Positions 10,465 to 23,221 of a DNA stretch of 64,000 nucleotides are shown in pieces. How positions within the stretch are numbered: the first letter of the stretch is position 1; each line of letters starts with the position of its first letter. The notes beneath the pieces are model-generated. The model was not told the DNA's origin. It did not search any database and saw only the letters and a program-made list of their open reading frames with translations. The stretch comes from Vandiemenella viatica (Eukaryota; Arthropoda; Insecta; Orthoptera; Morabidae): assembly GCA_031002005.1 (NCBI GenBank), contig CM061920.1, positions 115,000,095 to 115,064,094 of the forward strand, read 5' to 3'. The position numbers and the translations under genes are program-made.

Positions 10465-10905
10465 TATATTCTTAAGGTTAATGTGTACATCCATTTCTTC
10501 TTCATGGAACAAACTGTCACTGGTATTGTGTATCTAAATATAATTGAAAACTTTTTAATCGATGAAGATGACCAAGATGGGATGGTTTACTACCAGCAAG
10601 ATGGTGCACCATCTCATTTTCTCGGAAGTTTGATGTTTCCTCGATAATCACTTCCCAGGTCTGTGAATTGGCCAAGATGGGCAAACCACATGGCCACCTC
10701 ACTCCCTAGACTTGACACTACTGGATTTCTTTCCCTGAGGTTTCATTAAAGATCTTGTGTATTTCCTCCCCAAATGAACAATTTGGCTGACCTGAAAAAT
10801 CGAATCTGTGTTGCCATTGCACAAGTTACACCCGATTTGTTACAATGAGTGTGGGAAGAATTTGATTACTCATAGGATGTTTCCACATGACAAATGATAG
10901 TTACG
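10465..10905 (+). pseudogene. fragment of a second DDE (DUF4817-type) transposase
   Basis: Blocks in order: TVTGIVYLNIIENFL (about 10515), then VYYQQDGAPSHFLG (about 10587), the NWPRWANHMATSLPRLD region standing where these proteins have WPPRSPDLTPLD, and MNNLADLKNRICVAIAQVTP with DLLQ (about 10775-10845), ending VWEEFDYS. This is the carboxy-terminal half of a mariner-like transposase of the same broad type as 6370-7425, but a different copy with different sequence. Several stops interrupt it. Ends not identified. Confidence 0.75.
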
Positions 10906-11592
10906 TCGGATCAAAATGACAATTGGTACTTATGTAAAACTTGAGGTTGTTTGGTACAAAATGACACATCTACCGATTCTGTAAATTATCTCAATAAATT
11001 CTAAAGTTGTAGAGTCATTTTTGACTCAAATTGTATATTTATCTATACTGCTTTCATCTTCTTTATTAATATTTTGATAAAATGCTTATGCACTGATAGA
11101 GGTCATTTTATTAACATTTCAGTAGAACTATTTTCATGATAATGATTACTTTATTATCCAGTGACACAGGATTGATGGCTGCTGTGGAGAGAGCTATTAT
11201 TCTATGGTGGCTCTCTTGGGAAAGCTAACTAGGGCTGTTTCTCCTTGTCTCCCCCAGTAATGAAAGAGAATGTAAAAGTTAACTGTTTCGTCTGGATGTA
11301 TGCAGAGAGGGTTGCAATGTAGCTAAATATTTTGTTGCATAATCTAATGATCCACCTACACTGCCAGCCAAGTCCTAGTGGTAAAAATTTGTTTCAAACC
11401 AGTATTCAAATCAGCAAATTCCATGTCAAACATTGGACACAATCAAGTGAACGTAGCTTCTGGAGCCACAGTGTGGGCTACTATTATCATACTGTGACAA
11501 ACTATATTACTTTCACATAAATTGTTAATGATGAAAAAGTTACTTAATTTATGCAAACTACAGTCTGAAGAACATTAATTTAGAAACCAAAC

Positions 11593-11727
11593 CTTTCTCT
11601 GGTACTCCAAATCAAGTTGGCGTCGCTCCTTCTCTAGCTGTGCTTGCACCTGAGCTTCTACAGCAGCTTTGTCAATTGCACCACCTGATTCATCCAAGAC
11701 TTTCTGCAGTCGTTCTTCTGAAGCAAT
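11593..11727 (-). CDS. IMMT: MIC60/mitofilin exon
   Basis: A 45-codon exon, phase 0 at both ends. It runs from IASEERLQKVLDESGG through AAVEAQVQAQLEKERRQLDL to EYQRK, strongly helical and charged as in the mitofilin coiled coil. The acceptor is atgcag at 11728-11733 and the donor is GTTTGG below 11593. Only 85 bp separate it from the next exon upstream (11813-11950). Confidence 0.9.
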
Positions 11728-11812
11728 CTGCATGATATAAAAATATGCATTATTGTCATTATCATCACATCAGATATGTTCCAAGTTTCTAGCTAACAAT
11801 GTTTATTCAGAC

Positions 11813-11950
11813 CTCTAATTTTTGAAGCTCTTTCTGGTAATACAATATGGTGCGATATGCATGGAAGATAAAGAGATCTATTTCTCCTTCTGCTAGTTTC
11901 AATGATCTATCCGCAATTCTAATTGAAGGGAAAATTGCTTCCAGTTCTTC
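11813..11950 (-). CDS. IMMT: MIC60/mitofilin exon
   Basis: A 46-codon exon, phase 0 at both ends, reading EELEAIFPSIRIADRSLKL, then AEGEIDLFIFHAYRTILYYQ and KELQKLE. The EELE-x-IFP block followed by a hydrophobic helix (here EIDLFIFHAY) is a recognisable mitofilin landmark. It continues directly from the ...ARKHFA end of exon 41049-41253, giving the family's K-x-F-A-E-E-L-E-x-x-FP run across the splice. The acceptor is tttgcag; the donor is GTCTGA, which is weak but in the right phase. Confidence 0.93.
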
Positions 11951-12769
11951 CTGCAAAATAAAATTATTATTATTATTATTATTGCACAGATTCTTAACCT
12001 TCAACTGAAGAGGCTGGCCTTTAGGGTATGCCAATGTTCTATTTCTGGCTGTGAGTAACAGGCTACCTCTTCCTAAGCCCTCTATCCCCCTGGGCACATT
12101 TCACCCCCCCCCCCCGACTCCCCAACCCCAAGAACAATGCACATAGTCAATATATTCTATCTGTCTTCTGCCTTCCATTATAAACTCTTTTTCGTGTGTA
12201 CATCACGTTGGCGAACCTAATTTTTTGTGCACTGCTAAATGTTGCATTCATAAATTTGCAAATACTCTAAACATGATACTTATAAAAAATCAAGCTATAT
12301 CCTTAAAAAATCTGTGAATTCACCATACTCGTACTAAAATTGTTTTTTTTTTTTTTTTTTTTTTTTTAAATTCATTTCCTAAATTCTTAATATGATTCCT
12401 TAATACATTAATGTAATATACTAGGAAAAAATAAGTGGAAATTTAAAATGGAGGATGGAAAAATCATATGGCATATTCCATGCGCCATCCCTCCCAAACT
12501 GTACCATATGCCAGCATCTTCACTTAAAGGTTAATAAATACACATACATGATGAACATTGATCATAGTGAAAACTATTACATTACAAAGAAACGAATTCC
12601 TACTAGGGACATAAAAAAAAAGTTACAAGTGCTATGAAGGGGCAGGGTATTTTTTTTATTCAAAGGTTGGCACACCTTCATGAAGGTGGGGGCCATAACA
12701 TCATAACATCAAACCGAGCCCCATTCCAATTCGGTCCATTGAAATATGTCATAAGAGGAGCTTCCCTCA

Positions 12770-13798
12770 ACCTCTGCAACGGCCATTCGCTCCACCTATC
12801 GCCGATGTGAGATTCGCTCAATCATCAAATTCCTCACTTTGTGGCAAGAATCCGTGGCCGAAATCCATTATCAGCTTGTGGAATACTACAGGCCTGAGGT
12901 AATGTCACATCGGCACATTTACAAGTGGGTTAGATTGTTTAAGGAAGGTCGTACTGACACACATGACGAAGAAAGGAGTGGGAGGCCATATCTTGTTTCA
13001 GAAGAGCTTGTGTAGGAAATTGATAAAACAATTCGCAGTGATCGTCATGTGACTACTGACAGCCTTCATGAACTGTTCCCACACATATCTCGTCTCATTG
13101 GTGAAACTGTCTCAGAAAAACTTGATTACAGGAAATTGAGTGTAAGAAATCGCATTTACGTGAATTTCTTGAACGTTATAAAACAGACGGTGAGGAATTT
13201 CTTGACTCAATTGTAACTGGTGATGAAACTTGGGTATGTCACTATACTCCCGAGTCCAAAAGGCAGTTCCAACAATGGTGTCATACCCGTTCCTCAGTAG
13301 CCAAATGTTCAAAGTGCAGTTGTCAGAGCATAAGATTATGGCATCTGTTTTCTGGGACAGAAAAGGTGTTTTGTTAGTGGATTTCATAGACAAAGGGACC
13401 ACCATCAATGCTGTAGCTTATTGAGAGACCTTAAAAAATTTAAAAAAGAAGATTAAAGACAAAAGGAGAGGAATGCCGACTGGCGGCGTGTCCCTTATTT
13501 ACCACAATGCAAGACCCTACATGGCTCGTGTCACCCAGGACCTCCTTGTATCCTTTGGATGGCATGTTGTGACCCACCCACCCTATTCCCTGTACCTCGC
13601 GCCCTCTGACTATCATCTCTTCACCAAATTAAAGGAGGTTTTGAGTGGGAAACATTTTTACAATCATCAGGAAGTGAATGAGACAATGGAAAATTGGGTT
13701 TTGGAGGGGGAGCGGAGCGTGTACGAGGAGGGTATACGAAACTGGTGCCCAGGCTGAAGAAGTGCATCGAACTTGATGGTGATTATGTGGAGAAATAA
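12770..13798 (+). pseudogene. mariner-like transposase relic
   Basis: A DD34D mariner transposase of a group different from the Mos1-like copy. Blocks: SHRHIYKWVRLFKEGRTD (about 12910), HDEERSGRPYLVSEELV (about 12962), then SIVTGDETWVCHYTPESKR (about 13210-13265) with the first catalytic D, KIMASVFWDRKGVLLVDFI (about 13333), YHNARPYMA (about 13499, with the expected catalytic D replaced by N or lost), then LYLAPSDYHLFTKLKEVLSG (about 13590) and a carboxy-terminal CIELDGDYVEK with TAA at 13796-13798. In-frame stops and at least two frameshifts are present. Convincing terminal repeats were not found. Confidence 0.85.
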
Positions 13799-13964
13799 CG
13801 ACGTTTTGTAACATACCTTGCAAATTTAGTTGAAATATATTCATTTTTCGATTTTTAACACCTTTTTAACATTTTTTTTTTTTTTTTTGGCTTTCTGGAT
13901 ATCCCTCCTACATTAAATCTACAACTGCAGCTAATGGTTTTGTACAAATTCTTCAGTAGAGTAG

Positions 13965-14624
13965 TGTAACAGCGCTCATAAGTGAACTTTAAATAGAATT
14001 GTATTTAATGAAGTATCTGTAGTGAGCTAACGTTTGCTTGAATATAATTTGGTATGTTTGTTTTGCAGTTTCTTGTAAATCAATGTATATAGACTTTGTT
14101 TTATGAAAGGAAATTATTTAAAGGCCATTTAATATGTTTAAGAACCGAATTGTGGAAGAGAATTACTTAAATGTGTGTAATTCCAAGTATTAATGCAAGT
14201 TACGATGTCTACAGGACAATTTTCTACAGTTTAAAATGATTTTTGTAAATAATTTTGTGTTTAAGTATCTTTAATTTCCATTTCTGGCCATTTTGTAATG
14301 ATGTTAAATGATTAAGTACTATTTCTGATTGTTTTTAATATGTTAATTGTTTGAGTAATTGTTAATGTTCGAGAAATATCTCGCGGAAGCTTTTGAAGTG
14401 TTCGGGAAATTTTGATAGACCTCATATAAAGAAATCAACAGGACAGTTAGTTAGTTTTACGGATTCACTTTGCACCTGCCAAGGATTGCACTAGTAGTAT
14501 CTCTGGATTGTATCTATGCATGTCAACAATATCGATGTTGTTTGGTGAAAATAAACAAAGTCTAAACTTAAATACCCTGTGGCCTACTTAATTACTATAT
14601 TAATCAACAACGAAGAACCTGACA
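13965..14624 (+). mobile_element. solo LTR, family A, copy 1
   Basis: A 660-bp unit beginning TGTAACAGC and ending GAACCTGACA, flanked by a 4-bp direct repeat GTAG (13961-13964 and 14625-14628). It matches the unit at 51836-52539 along most of its length (for example 'agttacgatgtctacaggac'). Promoter-like CATATAAAG at about 14424 and a poly(A) signal AATAAA at about 14550 are in the order expected of an LTR. No internal region is attached, so it is a solo LTR left by recombination. Confidence 0.85.
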
Positions 14625-14628
14625 GTAG

Positions 14629-16334
14629 GAGTTGCCAATAAGATAATATTTCATTTATTCTTTAAATACATTGTAAAGGTTGTGATTAGCATTACAGTTT
14701 TATCGAGAGAAATTCCAATGTTTAAGTAAATATTTAAGTCTTATGACGTTAAGATTTATGTTGAGTCTTATTAACAGGCACAGATGCCACCCATTTCATA
14801 AAATGCTTTTCTCCCAATGTGAAAGGCACCTTCAAGTGAATTGAACTGCCAAAAAATGATATCGATACAAGATGGTTTCAGGGCTTCTCATCCTAATTTC
14901 ACTGACCAACATAGGGCAGATAACATCTGAAACCACTTTCTTATATCTTAGCCAGCCTTGCCTTCCTTGTGCTTCTGACAATCACATCATAGTCTGTATC
15001 ATCCAGCTTTCGATGTAGAATAAACAAAGTTTACTGGTTAGCAATAAATTATTCAGTTTAACAGGCAGTTCATTTCAGTAAGTAACTGATCAACTGCCAA
15101 TCATGTGCAAGTCTTTATTATCAATGGTTCCCAAACAAAAACTAATTTTCCAGTGTGCAAAACTGATTCATGTTTAAGATTAGACGATATGATAAAAGCT
15201 GCAATGATAAGAAGTTATTACGAATAACAAGTTTCTGAAGTAAGAACCCTATATAAAATCATTGTTACTAGGAAAATCGATAGCAAAGAGAAAGTTATGA
15301 CACACTAACAGTACTGTAGGGAATGGCAAGACGACAAGTATTGACAAAAGGAGTTAATAGAGCCAGTAATCAGTTACAATAAAAGTTATATCCATAGGGA
15401 CGACCATTATGGAGACGGCGAGGTGGGCACCAAAGTGTGCAGTATGCAGGCGGCTAGGTGGACATGAGAGTGTGCAGCTTATCTCTGCAAGGTCAGCAGT
15501 ACTGGGCAACAAACATCAATATGCAATCTAGAGCAGTTCCAACTTACCACAACAACTGGGAAGATCCAGCAGAAAATAACAGAACTGGTGATTTTTGAAG
15601 ACACATCCACATGGCAACAAATGTAAGGAAAATAGAGTAACAATTTACAACTCAACAATCACGTAACATGATTTCAAGTTAATTTTCATGACAAAATTAC
15701 CTTAGCATTGTAAAAATAAGTAAAGCATAGATCTACATATGCTTTTTCTCAGCCAATGCTATTTCCAAATATGTTACAAGTGTAATAAAATTGCAGGACG
15801 CACATTCCTTCCCAAAATTTTGAATAGAGGAAATGAAATCGTAGAACTGTTGATAAATGAAATGGAAAATGCATTTCATATGGGAAATTATGAATTTACG
15901 GTCTTTCAAAATTGTCGGGTATAATTCTCAGTTAAAAGCAAGTATGTAAATTTAATAATAAAATATAGGTAACAATGAAAGGAAAGAAATGCCGCGAGGC
16001 AATATTTACATAGAAAGGAAAGGGAAAATACACAAAATATTGTTTTTTCTTTGTTTGTGTGTTGTGTTGTGTTGCTGCTGCCCTCCTCCCTTCAACTTTG
16101 GTGAGTGTTGGGTGTATTTTCCCTTTCTTTTCCATGTAATAATAAAATATAGTTGATAGAAATTTGCAGTTTTAATTAAGGGTGCAACAAAGCTGCTGTC
16201 TTTTTCACCAAATTGCATGTGAATCACTTCTATTTGTAATGATACTAAACAAAGACTTTATTGTTTTCAAAAGTCAAATGCATGTACTTCCTCACTTTAT
16301 GGAATACAAGGTTAAGAACAATCATTTTCGCATC

Positions 16335-16368
<34 letters not shown>

Positions 16369-17200
16369 ATATGTCAGGATAAATTTTGTTGACTGGCTGA
16401 TGGGGTTTAATGTGCTGTGTCGAGACAAGTGAAAAGTAAAATAAGAAAAAAAAATATTGCTTTTAAGTAGTAAAACAATAAAATATCAATAAAATTTTAT
16501 GTAAAAGAATAGGTTATGTCAGAATATGGTCTAAATGGTTAAATTGCTAGTGCTAGGATATGTGCGAAATATAATTACACTGGTTTCATGTGACCTGGTG
16601 CAGTAATGAACTGTAAGCTGCAGTAGAAATAAGAAATAAGGAATGAGAAATAGAAATAAAATAATGTTAAGGTGCTATAAGAAATTTTACGGCCTATTGT
16701 GAAGAAGCAAGCAATCCAAGTTATGCATTATTCAAGAAGGTTCCAAGAGTCTTTATTATTATCAATGTTTATTTCCAAGGGGAGGAGAGGAGCTTATTAC
16801 AACTATGGAACATTTCTTACATTGATCTCATCCCATTAAGGTATTTCAAGGGATATAGACGGACTAATTTTTTCAGAAAAATATTTAAAAAAAGTGAGAT
16901 TTACCAGGCATATCTGAGTACAAGAAGGCATTACTTGATGCAAGCTTGCTTACATTTCTCAGACAAAAATATGCCCTACGGTTTAGGAGGGAGAAATCTT
17001 TCAAACATCTATCACACAGGATTAAAATTCCTACTATTGTGACAAAATATTTCAAGATATGTTTTGATCAACAGAAGATAATTTATATTAATATTGGGCA
17101 GTGAATGTTGTGATGTGTACATATCGCATACAACCCCAACGAGTTTCACAGTCTTGTAGATCGGAATCTGTATTGGTTAAAAATCATTTTTACACGCTTT
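14629..17200. other. intronic sequence with no recognised feature
   Basis: AT-rich, with many short open frames in both strands but no protein family and no clear repeat. A T run occurs near 16340. A GC-richer patch lies around 15400-15500 and carries two partly similar phrases, 'gaggtgggcaccaaagtgtg' and 'taggtggacatgagagtgtg', about 40 bp apart. Confidence 0.5.
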
Positions 17201-17213
17201 ATATTAGCTTGAC

Positions 17214-17764
17214 TTGTATGTATGTATGTATGTATGTATGTATGTATGAATGTAACGGAATTTTACAACTCCATTTTGACCCACTTCCCGATGTCCGAGC
17301 TGTTTGAAATTTGGCACACATATTAAGAACCGGTGACAATACAATAATTTCATAGCTATATCCTGCTATGCTCATTACTTTGACAGTAACGACAGAAAAA
17401 TGGTTGAATGTCGTGGAATTTTGCAATATAATTTTAACCCAATTCCAGATGTCCGAGTTGTTTGAAATTTTGCTCATGTATTGATAACTGATTACAATAC
17501 AATAATTTCATAGCTATGTCTTGATATTCTGATTAGGTTGACAGTAAAAACATAAAAATTTTGTACACGTTTTCAGAACCGTTGACAATACAGTAGTCTC
17601 TTAGCAACGTCCTACTATTCTCGTTACTCTGACGGTAACAATAGAAAAATGGTAGCCATGTAATGGAATCTTTCATTTCAGTGTTTACCCGCTTCCTGGC
17701 GTCCGAATCGTTTTAAATTTTGCACACTTATTAAGAACCGATAAAAATTCAATAATTTCACTCT
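17214..17764. repeat. TATG microsatellite followed by ~150-bp tandem repeats
   Basis: About eight TATG units (17214-17247) lead into a tandem array. A unit with the phrases 'gatgtccgagctgtttgaaa', 'aagaaccggtgacaatacaa' and 'ttcatagctat' starts near 17255, recurs near 17408, then appears as diverged or partial copies near 17550 and 17660. A microsatellite abutting such units is typical of short interspersed or Helitron-like elements in insects, but I cannot assign the family. Confidence 0.75.
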
Positions 17765-18257
17765 CACCACGTTGTCAGTGTATCCTATACTTGATGGGAT
17801 TACTGAGTTAGGCAAATGCAGCCGCGACATTAGTGCACAGGTGCGATTCGAGAAATCTTCGTCATTTGGCGGCCACACCCTTCGGAGATTTCCCACCCAA
17901 TATAGCAATCATCATCATCATCGTTCTCCAGTTTCCCGGGTGTGATTTACGAGCCTTGGTTGCTGTAGACGATCGTCTTCTGCTGTCTCCTATCCAGAAA
18001 GGTTTCTCTGTCTGAAGTCGCTTAACGTGATGTTGAATAGTAAGTATTCGAAATATTACTTCGTACTATTATAGAAAAGTAGCCTTCCTCGTTTACCGTG
18101 CTATTGGATCTCTTGTTGAGTTGACCATTTAATTGTATTTTACTCGTGGGAATAATAATTAATAATGAAACTACAACTCAAAGAAAAAGAGAGATTGGCG
18201 AAGAAAAGCCAACAGTAAGAAACATACTTTTTAACCTATCTGAACTAAAAAGTTAAA

Positions 18258-18737
18258 AATAAAATTGTAGTTTAAAAAACTAAAATCACGCTTTCGTAGT
18301 AATGTGAACTAAAAGGTTAAAAATAATATTTAAATATAAACATTTTGTTTAACAGTGATAGGACGTCCCACAATTCAAGATAATTTTTTTTTTTTAATAT
18401 GCTTTAAGTATAAAGTCACTGATTACAAAATTAACTTTAATGTTAATAAAGCGTGGGGTGCGCTCTACACAACTTTTGACAATGACTCTGTCTTTACAAA
18501 CAGCCAACGACAAAAAATATGACAACTGAAATAGCACCCCATGCTTTTTTACATTAAAGTTAATTTTGTAATCAGTGACTTTATACTTAAAGCATATTAA
18601 AAAAAAATAATTTATCTTGAATTGTGGGACGTCCTATCACTGTTAAACAAAATGTTTATATTTAAATATTATTTTTAACCTTTTAGTTCACATTACTACG
18701 AAAGCGTGATTTTAGTTTTTTAAACTACAATTTTATT
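18258..18737. repeat. foldback element, 204-bp inverted arms
   Basis: The left arm (18258-18461) and right arm (18534-18737) are almost perfect reverse complements, running from AATAAAATTGTAGTTT inward to GCGTGGGGTGC / GCACCCCATGC, around a 72-nt loop. Mismatches are few. A clear target duplication is not visible. It has the shape of a long-TIR MITE; a transcript would form a 200-bp hairpin. A 25-bp stretch at 18240 resembles one inside the left arm at 18304, suggesting a small duplication at the left edge. Confidence 0.95.
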
Positions 18738-19171
18738 AAGTAAATCTTTATGTGTCTTTTAAAGTAAGTTGATAAGCTAATCAGGTAGAAACAGGCTTAA
18801 AGCAAAATTTATGAGAGCACCAAGTCAAGGTTAAAACTTGATAATTGGTAAGGAGAACTGGAAAAAACACCATGGGATAAAAAAAAAATATTTGATTGGA
18901 ATTGACCGTTTAATTAGAACCAGCATGATTTTCATAAAACAGAGAGGAGTATGGAGTGACCATAATGTCCCTATGCTGACTTCAGCTTGCAGTAGTACTC
19001 TGATTAAAGTAGTGAGAATGTGTATAAATGCCAATGAAAATACGAACAGTGGTAAGAAAAGCAATATTAATTGACCTAGCACATAAACAAGTTAAAATGA
19101 GTTAGTAAAATACACATATGATAAAGCAAAATATAAAGGAGTCATATAAAGAAAGAAGTAATCCTTGCAGT

Positions 19172-19752
19172 TGCGAGGTCCTTCTTATCCATTATTTAGA
19201 CTGCGACAAGAAAGATTGATAACCCGCTTTACTGGCACTTGGCCCTAATATGCCTTTTTACGGTAGTTGCTATCACCTCACCGTTTGTATTAATATAAAG
19301 TAACTTTTATTACTAAACCCTCAATCATCTCTCAATTTGCGCAACGGATATCCTAATGCTATGTAAATGACTTTCGCCACACTTTTACTATAATTCACAA
19401 TTTATTACACTCAAAAATTCACACAAGATACAATGCTTCCACTGAAACAATATTCTGTACATATTTGCATCACGCTAGCTGAAATCAGTTTCTCCACATG
19501 TTCACCCCATGCTAGCCAAAAACAGTCTTTCCGCCATATTGGCTTGTTCCTTCCGCGACAACACAACCATACCGTACTGCCAACTCTCGCAACATGAAAT
19601 TACTAAACTAACTTATAATTACCCCGTTCTACACAAACTACTATGCTGGAAGACCTATACTATAAATAAAATATAAATTTATTTACAATCATACAATCAA
19701 TTTATAATGTAATAATATAACTCAGTAACGACTGGTGAGTGGGGACCTCACA
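19172..19752 (-). repeat. 3' LTR of the gypsy element
   Basis: On the minus strand it starts TGTGAGGTCCCCACTC and ends GGACCTCGCA. It differs from the 5' LTR at about 13 positions plus a small indel near 19680, so the pair is close to 98% identical by eye. Insertion is therefore fairly recent in evolutionary terms. Confidence 0.93.
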
Positions 19753-19775
19753 CATGCCCCCACTTTGCCACTAAT
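19753..19775 (-). promoter_or_regulatory. polypurine tract
   Basis: Immediately before the 3' LTR on the minus strand the sequence reads GGCAAAGTGGGGGCATG, a purine-rich run in the position used to prime plus-strand DNA synthesis. Confidence 0.7.
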
Positions 19776-20243
19776 TAGCACTTTTTTTTTTTTTTGTAAC
19801 CACAAAAGTTGATTATTTGGGGCAAAGTTCAACCCTTTCACCGGGCATTACGTCTTTGTAACAAAAATTACACATTTTCCATTACACCATGGTTCCTTAC
19901 AATTTCTCACTCAATGTCTTTTGCTATAGTCCAGTAACAGAAGTTTATTAACATTTATAATATATTACATTGTAATTATTTCTCCTCTCTCACCTTGTAC
20001 AACTTTAAATCAGCCACATTTCGAAACCCAAACTTCCTTCCTGACTTTGGGTACACGAGAAAATAGGCATTCTTATATGGCTTTCCCTCCACTTGAAATG
20101 GCCCATGGAAACACATTATTTTTTTTATTTTTTTTAATTTCCGCATTTATTTCACAAGACCTCTCTTGCGTCTTCACCAATACCAAATCGTTCAAATTAA
20201 ATTCAACAGGTTTATGTCTCTGGTCGTGCTTCCTCTTCCTTTC

Positions 20244-21344
20244 CTATGCTTTCCTCTTCATCCTCTCCCTTACTTGCTTACAAACGTCTTCCTTAGATAC
20301 ACATTGACTTGCTGGAAAATTAATTACTACTTTAATCAAATTCGGTTCTTCTTTATGATACATAAAAAAATATGGGGTGTAACCAGTACTCTCACTTGGT
20401 ACACTGTTTATGACATCTTCGAAATCTGTTACATAGTCTACCCATGTAGTATGTTTGTTACTACAATAGGTTCGGATCAACCGACCAATTTCTCTCATGA
20501 CTCGTTCGGCTGGGTTACTGGTGGGATGGTACGCTGATATTCTTATATGCTTCACTTTGTTCTCCTCCATACACTGAGCCCAACGTCTTGACGTAAATTG
20601 GCTACTGTTATCTGATAATATCTTCTTTGGATAGCCCACATTTTTAAAATAATCCTTTTCCATCCGGTCCACCAATATCTTCCCTGTAGCCTTTCTTATT
20701 GCATAGAATCACACAAATTTCGAGAACACATCCAACATGACGTAGACATAAGTAAATTCACCCTTTGACTTTGGCAAAGGCCCATACAAATCAACGGCTA
20801 CCAGCTCTAAAACATTCTCTGGCAAAATACTCTGAATTAAACCTTTAGTTGCTACAGTCGAAACTTTAGTCCGTTTACATCGGTCGCAAGTCGCTATCCT
20901 CTTGGCCACCCTCCTCTTCATATTATCAAATAGCAAGACTTCCCTTAATTTTTGGGTGCATTTAGCTGCACCATAATGCCCGTAACTCAAATGTACATAA
21001 TCTATTATGATCTCCACATATTTTTCAGGCCAACATATTTTCCAGTCACTCGACACCTCTTCTTTTCGCCAATCATATTCGCACATTCTTACAATGTCCT
21101 GTGTCTCCCCTTCGTCTAAAAACTTGAAACATTCCCACCACCTCAGTGGTTCCTTCTCGTCACACACCCCGACATCCAGTTCTTTCGATTTCTCTTGATT
21201 TTGCCCCCTGCTGTTGTAGTTTATAATCTGCATATCACATTCATTGACATTTCTCTGTAGGTCCTCAGTTCTCTGGTAGGTGTTGCCGTCATTCCTGTTA
21301 TTTCTGTTGTTTTGATTCTTTGGTCCTATTTCGACTTCCTCCAC
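20244..21344 (-). pseudogene. gypsy integrase region of pol, broken
   Basis: The carboxy-terminal part of pol. It opens with a linker, then the H2C2 zinc-binding domain (DYVHLSYGHYGAAKC at about 20970 and IATCDRCKRTK at about 20880), then the first catalytic aspartate in ELVAVDLYGPLPKSKGEF (about 20790). After a break in frame near 20700 the second part has the second aspartate in ILSDNSSQFTSRRW (about 20605) and the glutamate in NPAERVMREIGRLI (about 20500), so the DD35E core residues are present but in separated pieces. An integrase would join element DNA to host DNA. It directly follows gag material, where the rest of pol should be. Confidence 0.92.
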
Positions 21345-21466
21345 TACTGAGCGGACCGCCCCAGTTGCGGCGCAGAGTTTCCCTCCATTCTATGGGAAAC
21401 AAGCTGCCTTCCTCCATCTCTTCCTCCTGGTCGGCTACTGTTATGATATGACCCCTGATAGTCATG

Positions 21467-23221
21467 TCACCCGTCTTCATTTTCCCTTCTTCCTACTCCA
21501 GAATTCCTGTTATACTGTTCCTCTCGGTGATATCCATTTCCTTGACCTCTGTCTCTGGTATAATCATCCCGTGGATTCATCTGGTTTGACCCGTTATAAC
21601 TTCGATAGTCATTCCTCTTATCCCCTCTCAGGCTTTGCTCATTCGCACTACTCCAGCGGTCCAACCTTTCAACTATTTCCAAAATATCTTCTATACTATT
21701 CCATTGAACTACTACTAGCTTTTCTTGGACAGCCCTAGGCAATTTTTGCAACAGAACTTCTATTTTTTCATCATCACCGACTTCTTGGTCCAGGTAGCAC
21801 AATTCTTTCATTACTGCTTCACAAAAATTCTTCATGCTACCCTCACGTCTACTATAATAGCGACAATTCCAAAAATCTCTCCTCACATTTCTCTGTGACC
21901 AATATTTGTTCAAAAATAATTTCAAAAATTCCTCGAAATTATTACATTCTTCAACACTGCCACAGCTCCATAGAAAAGCATCCCCTCGTAGCATATTCTT
22001 TACATATCTTATCTTATCCAAGTCTGACCACTCACAAGGTAATCCATTCTTATAAGCTCGAGCAAATTCTACCGGATGCACTGCTTTTTCCCGTTCAAAT
22101 TTTACTTCCGGTAATTTAATCTGGTTTGTGATGATACCACCAATCCCCATAGCAGTCAAATTTCGCAGTTCTTCTTCCCCAAATTTCTTAATTAGATGTT
22201 TCACATCTTCCTTCACCTCTTCTTTGACTGATTTCATCTGGTCATCCACTTGGTTAAATGCTCCTTTCACTTCCTTATCCATAATCATAAATCTCTCTCC
22301 CAGCCGGTAAATTTGTTTGGAGTTGGTTTCAGCTTTTTCTTTTAATTCTTCAATCCCTTTTGCACAGTCCTTTTGGTTTTCATAAATTATCTTATTTTCT
22401 TCCCGCATGGCTATATGCTCTTCTTGTATTTCCTTCCTATTTTTCTTCACTGCTTTTTCCACCTTTTGTTGCACCAGACACACTACATTCTGCTTGGTAG
22501 CCTCTTCATGCTTCCCAACATAATCATACACCATTGACATTTCTTTCTCTATTTTTGTGTTGATATCTTCTTTTAATACTTGTCTTACACTCTCTATCTT
22601 CCTGTCACATTTTTCTTCCGACTGTTGAATACATCTATCCATTTTCAACAACATATCCTGCCTTAAAATCTGCACTACTACTTTAATTTTTTTGGTCAAA
22701 TTATTACAAGTCTCGGTAATTTTTCTTTCCATTTTTTCTGCGATTTGTTTTGATTCTTCTCTCATATTCTCAGCTGTTTGTTTTGACTCTTCTCTCATTT
22801 TTTCCAATAAAACAATTAGCATCGACATCTTGCCGCATTTCTGTTTCTGAGCATCAATTTGTTTATTACCCGTCTCTTTTTCTTGAATATTAATTTGATT
22901 AACCGGTATTGGTGTTGACATCGCACTAATCATGAAACTCTTTGACTCGACTTCACAAACATCACTATCTTTAACATCTACATCAATACTATCTTTGGTT
23001 CAATACATAACTCCGATTCCCTCCATGCCATCACAGAGACTAACGCAGCTAGCTTCAGTTGAATTAAACTCGCTGGTCAAGTTAACTCCACTTCCCTCCC
23101 TTTCCGCTGAATGCTCGACAAACCCTGAATCTTCATTGTTACAAACAATATTACCATTATCCCCATCTTTAGAATTTAATCTATCACTGCAACCCGAGGA
23201 TTTGCCCTTAATTACTTCCAT
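21467..23221 (-). pseudogene. gypsy gag with one premature stop
   Basis: Starts at 23221 (MEVIKGKSSG). A TGA at about 23000-23002 interrupts the frame, which then reads on through 22933 to the stop at 21467, about 584 codons in all. The first two-thirds is charged coiled coil with repeated EESKQTAENMR-type segments; the part near 22060-21720 (HPVEFARAYKNGLPCEWSDL, then RGDAFLWS, FLNKYWSQ) is the retrotransposon gag capsid fold. The tail is rich in Arg, Asn and Gly without a CCHC zinc knuckle. Gag would form the particle around element RNA. Confidence 0.9.

Larger units (their letters stand above)
5476..11592 (-). other. MIC60 intron (~6.1 kb), TE-filled
   Basis: Intron between exons 5247-5475 and 11593-11727. 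It contains a LINE tail, two dead DDE transposases, and a mariner nested in a possible LTR, each listed separately. The rest (5476-6080, 9661-9920, 9965-10460, 10906-11592) shows nothing recognisable. Confidence 0.8.

Noticed and set aside
12640..13910. Terminal repeats for the mariner relic at 12770-13798
   Set aside because: 'ggcagggtatt' near 12642 and 'aggagggatat' (minus) near 13900 are only loosely alike and disrupted by homopolymers; not good enough to set the element ends.
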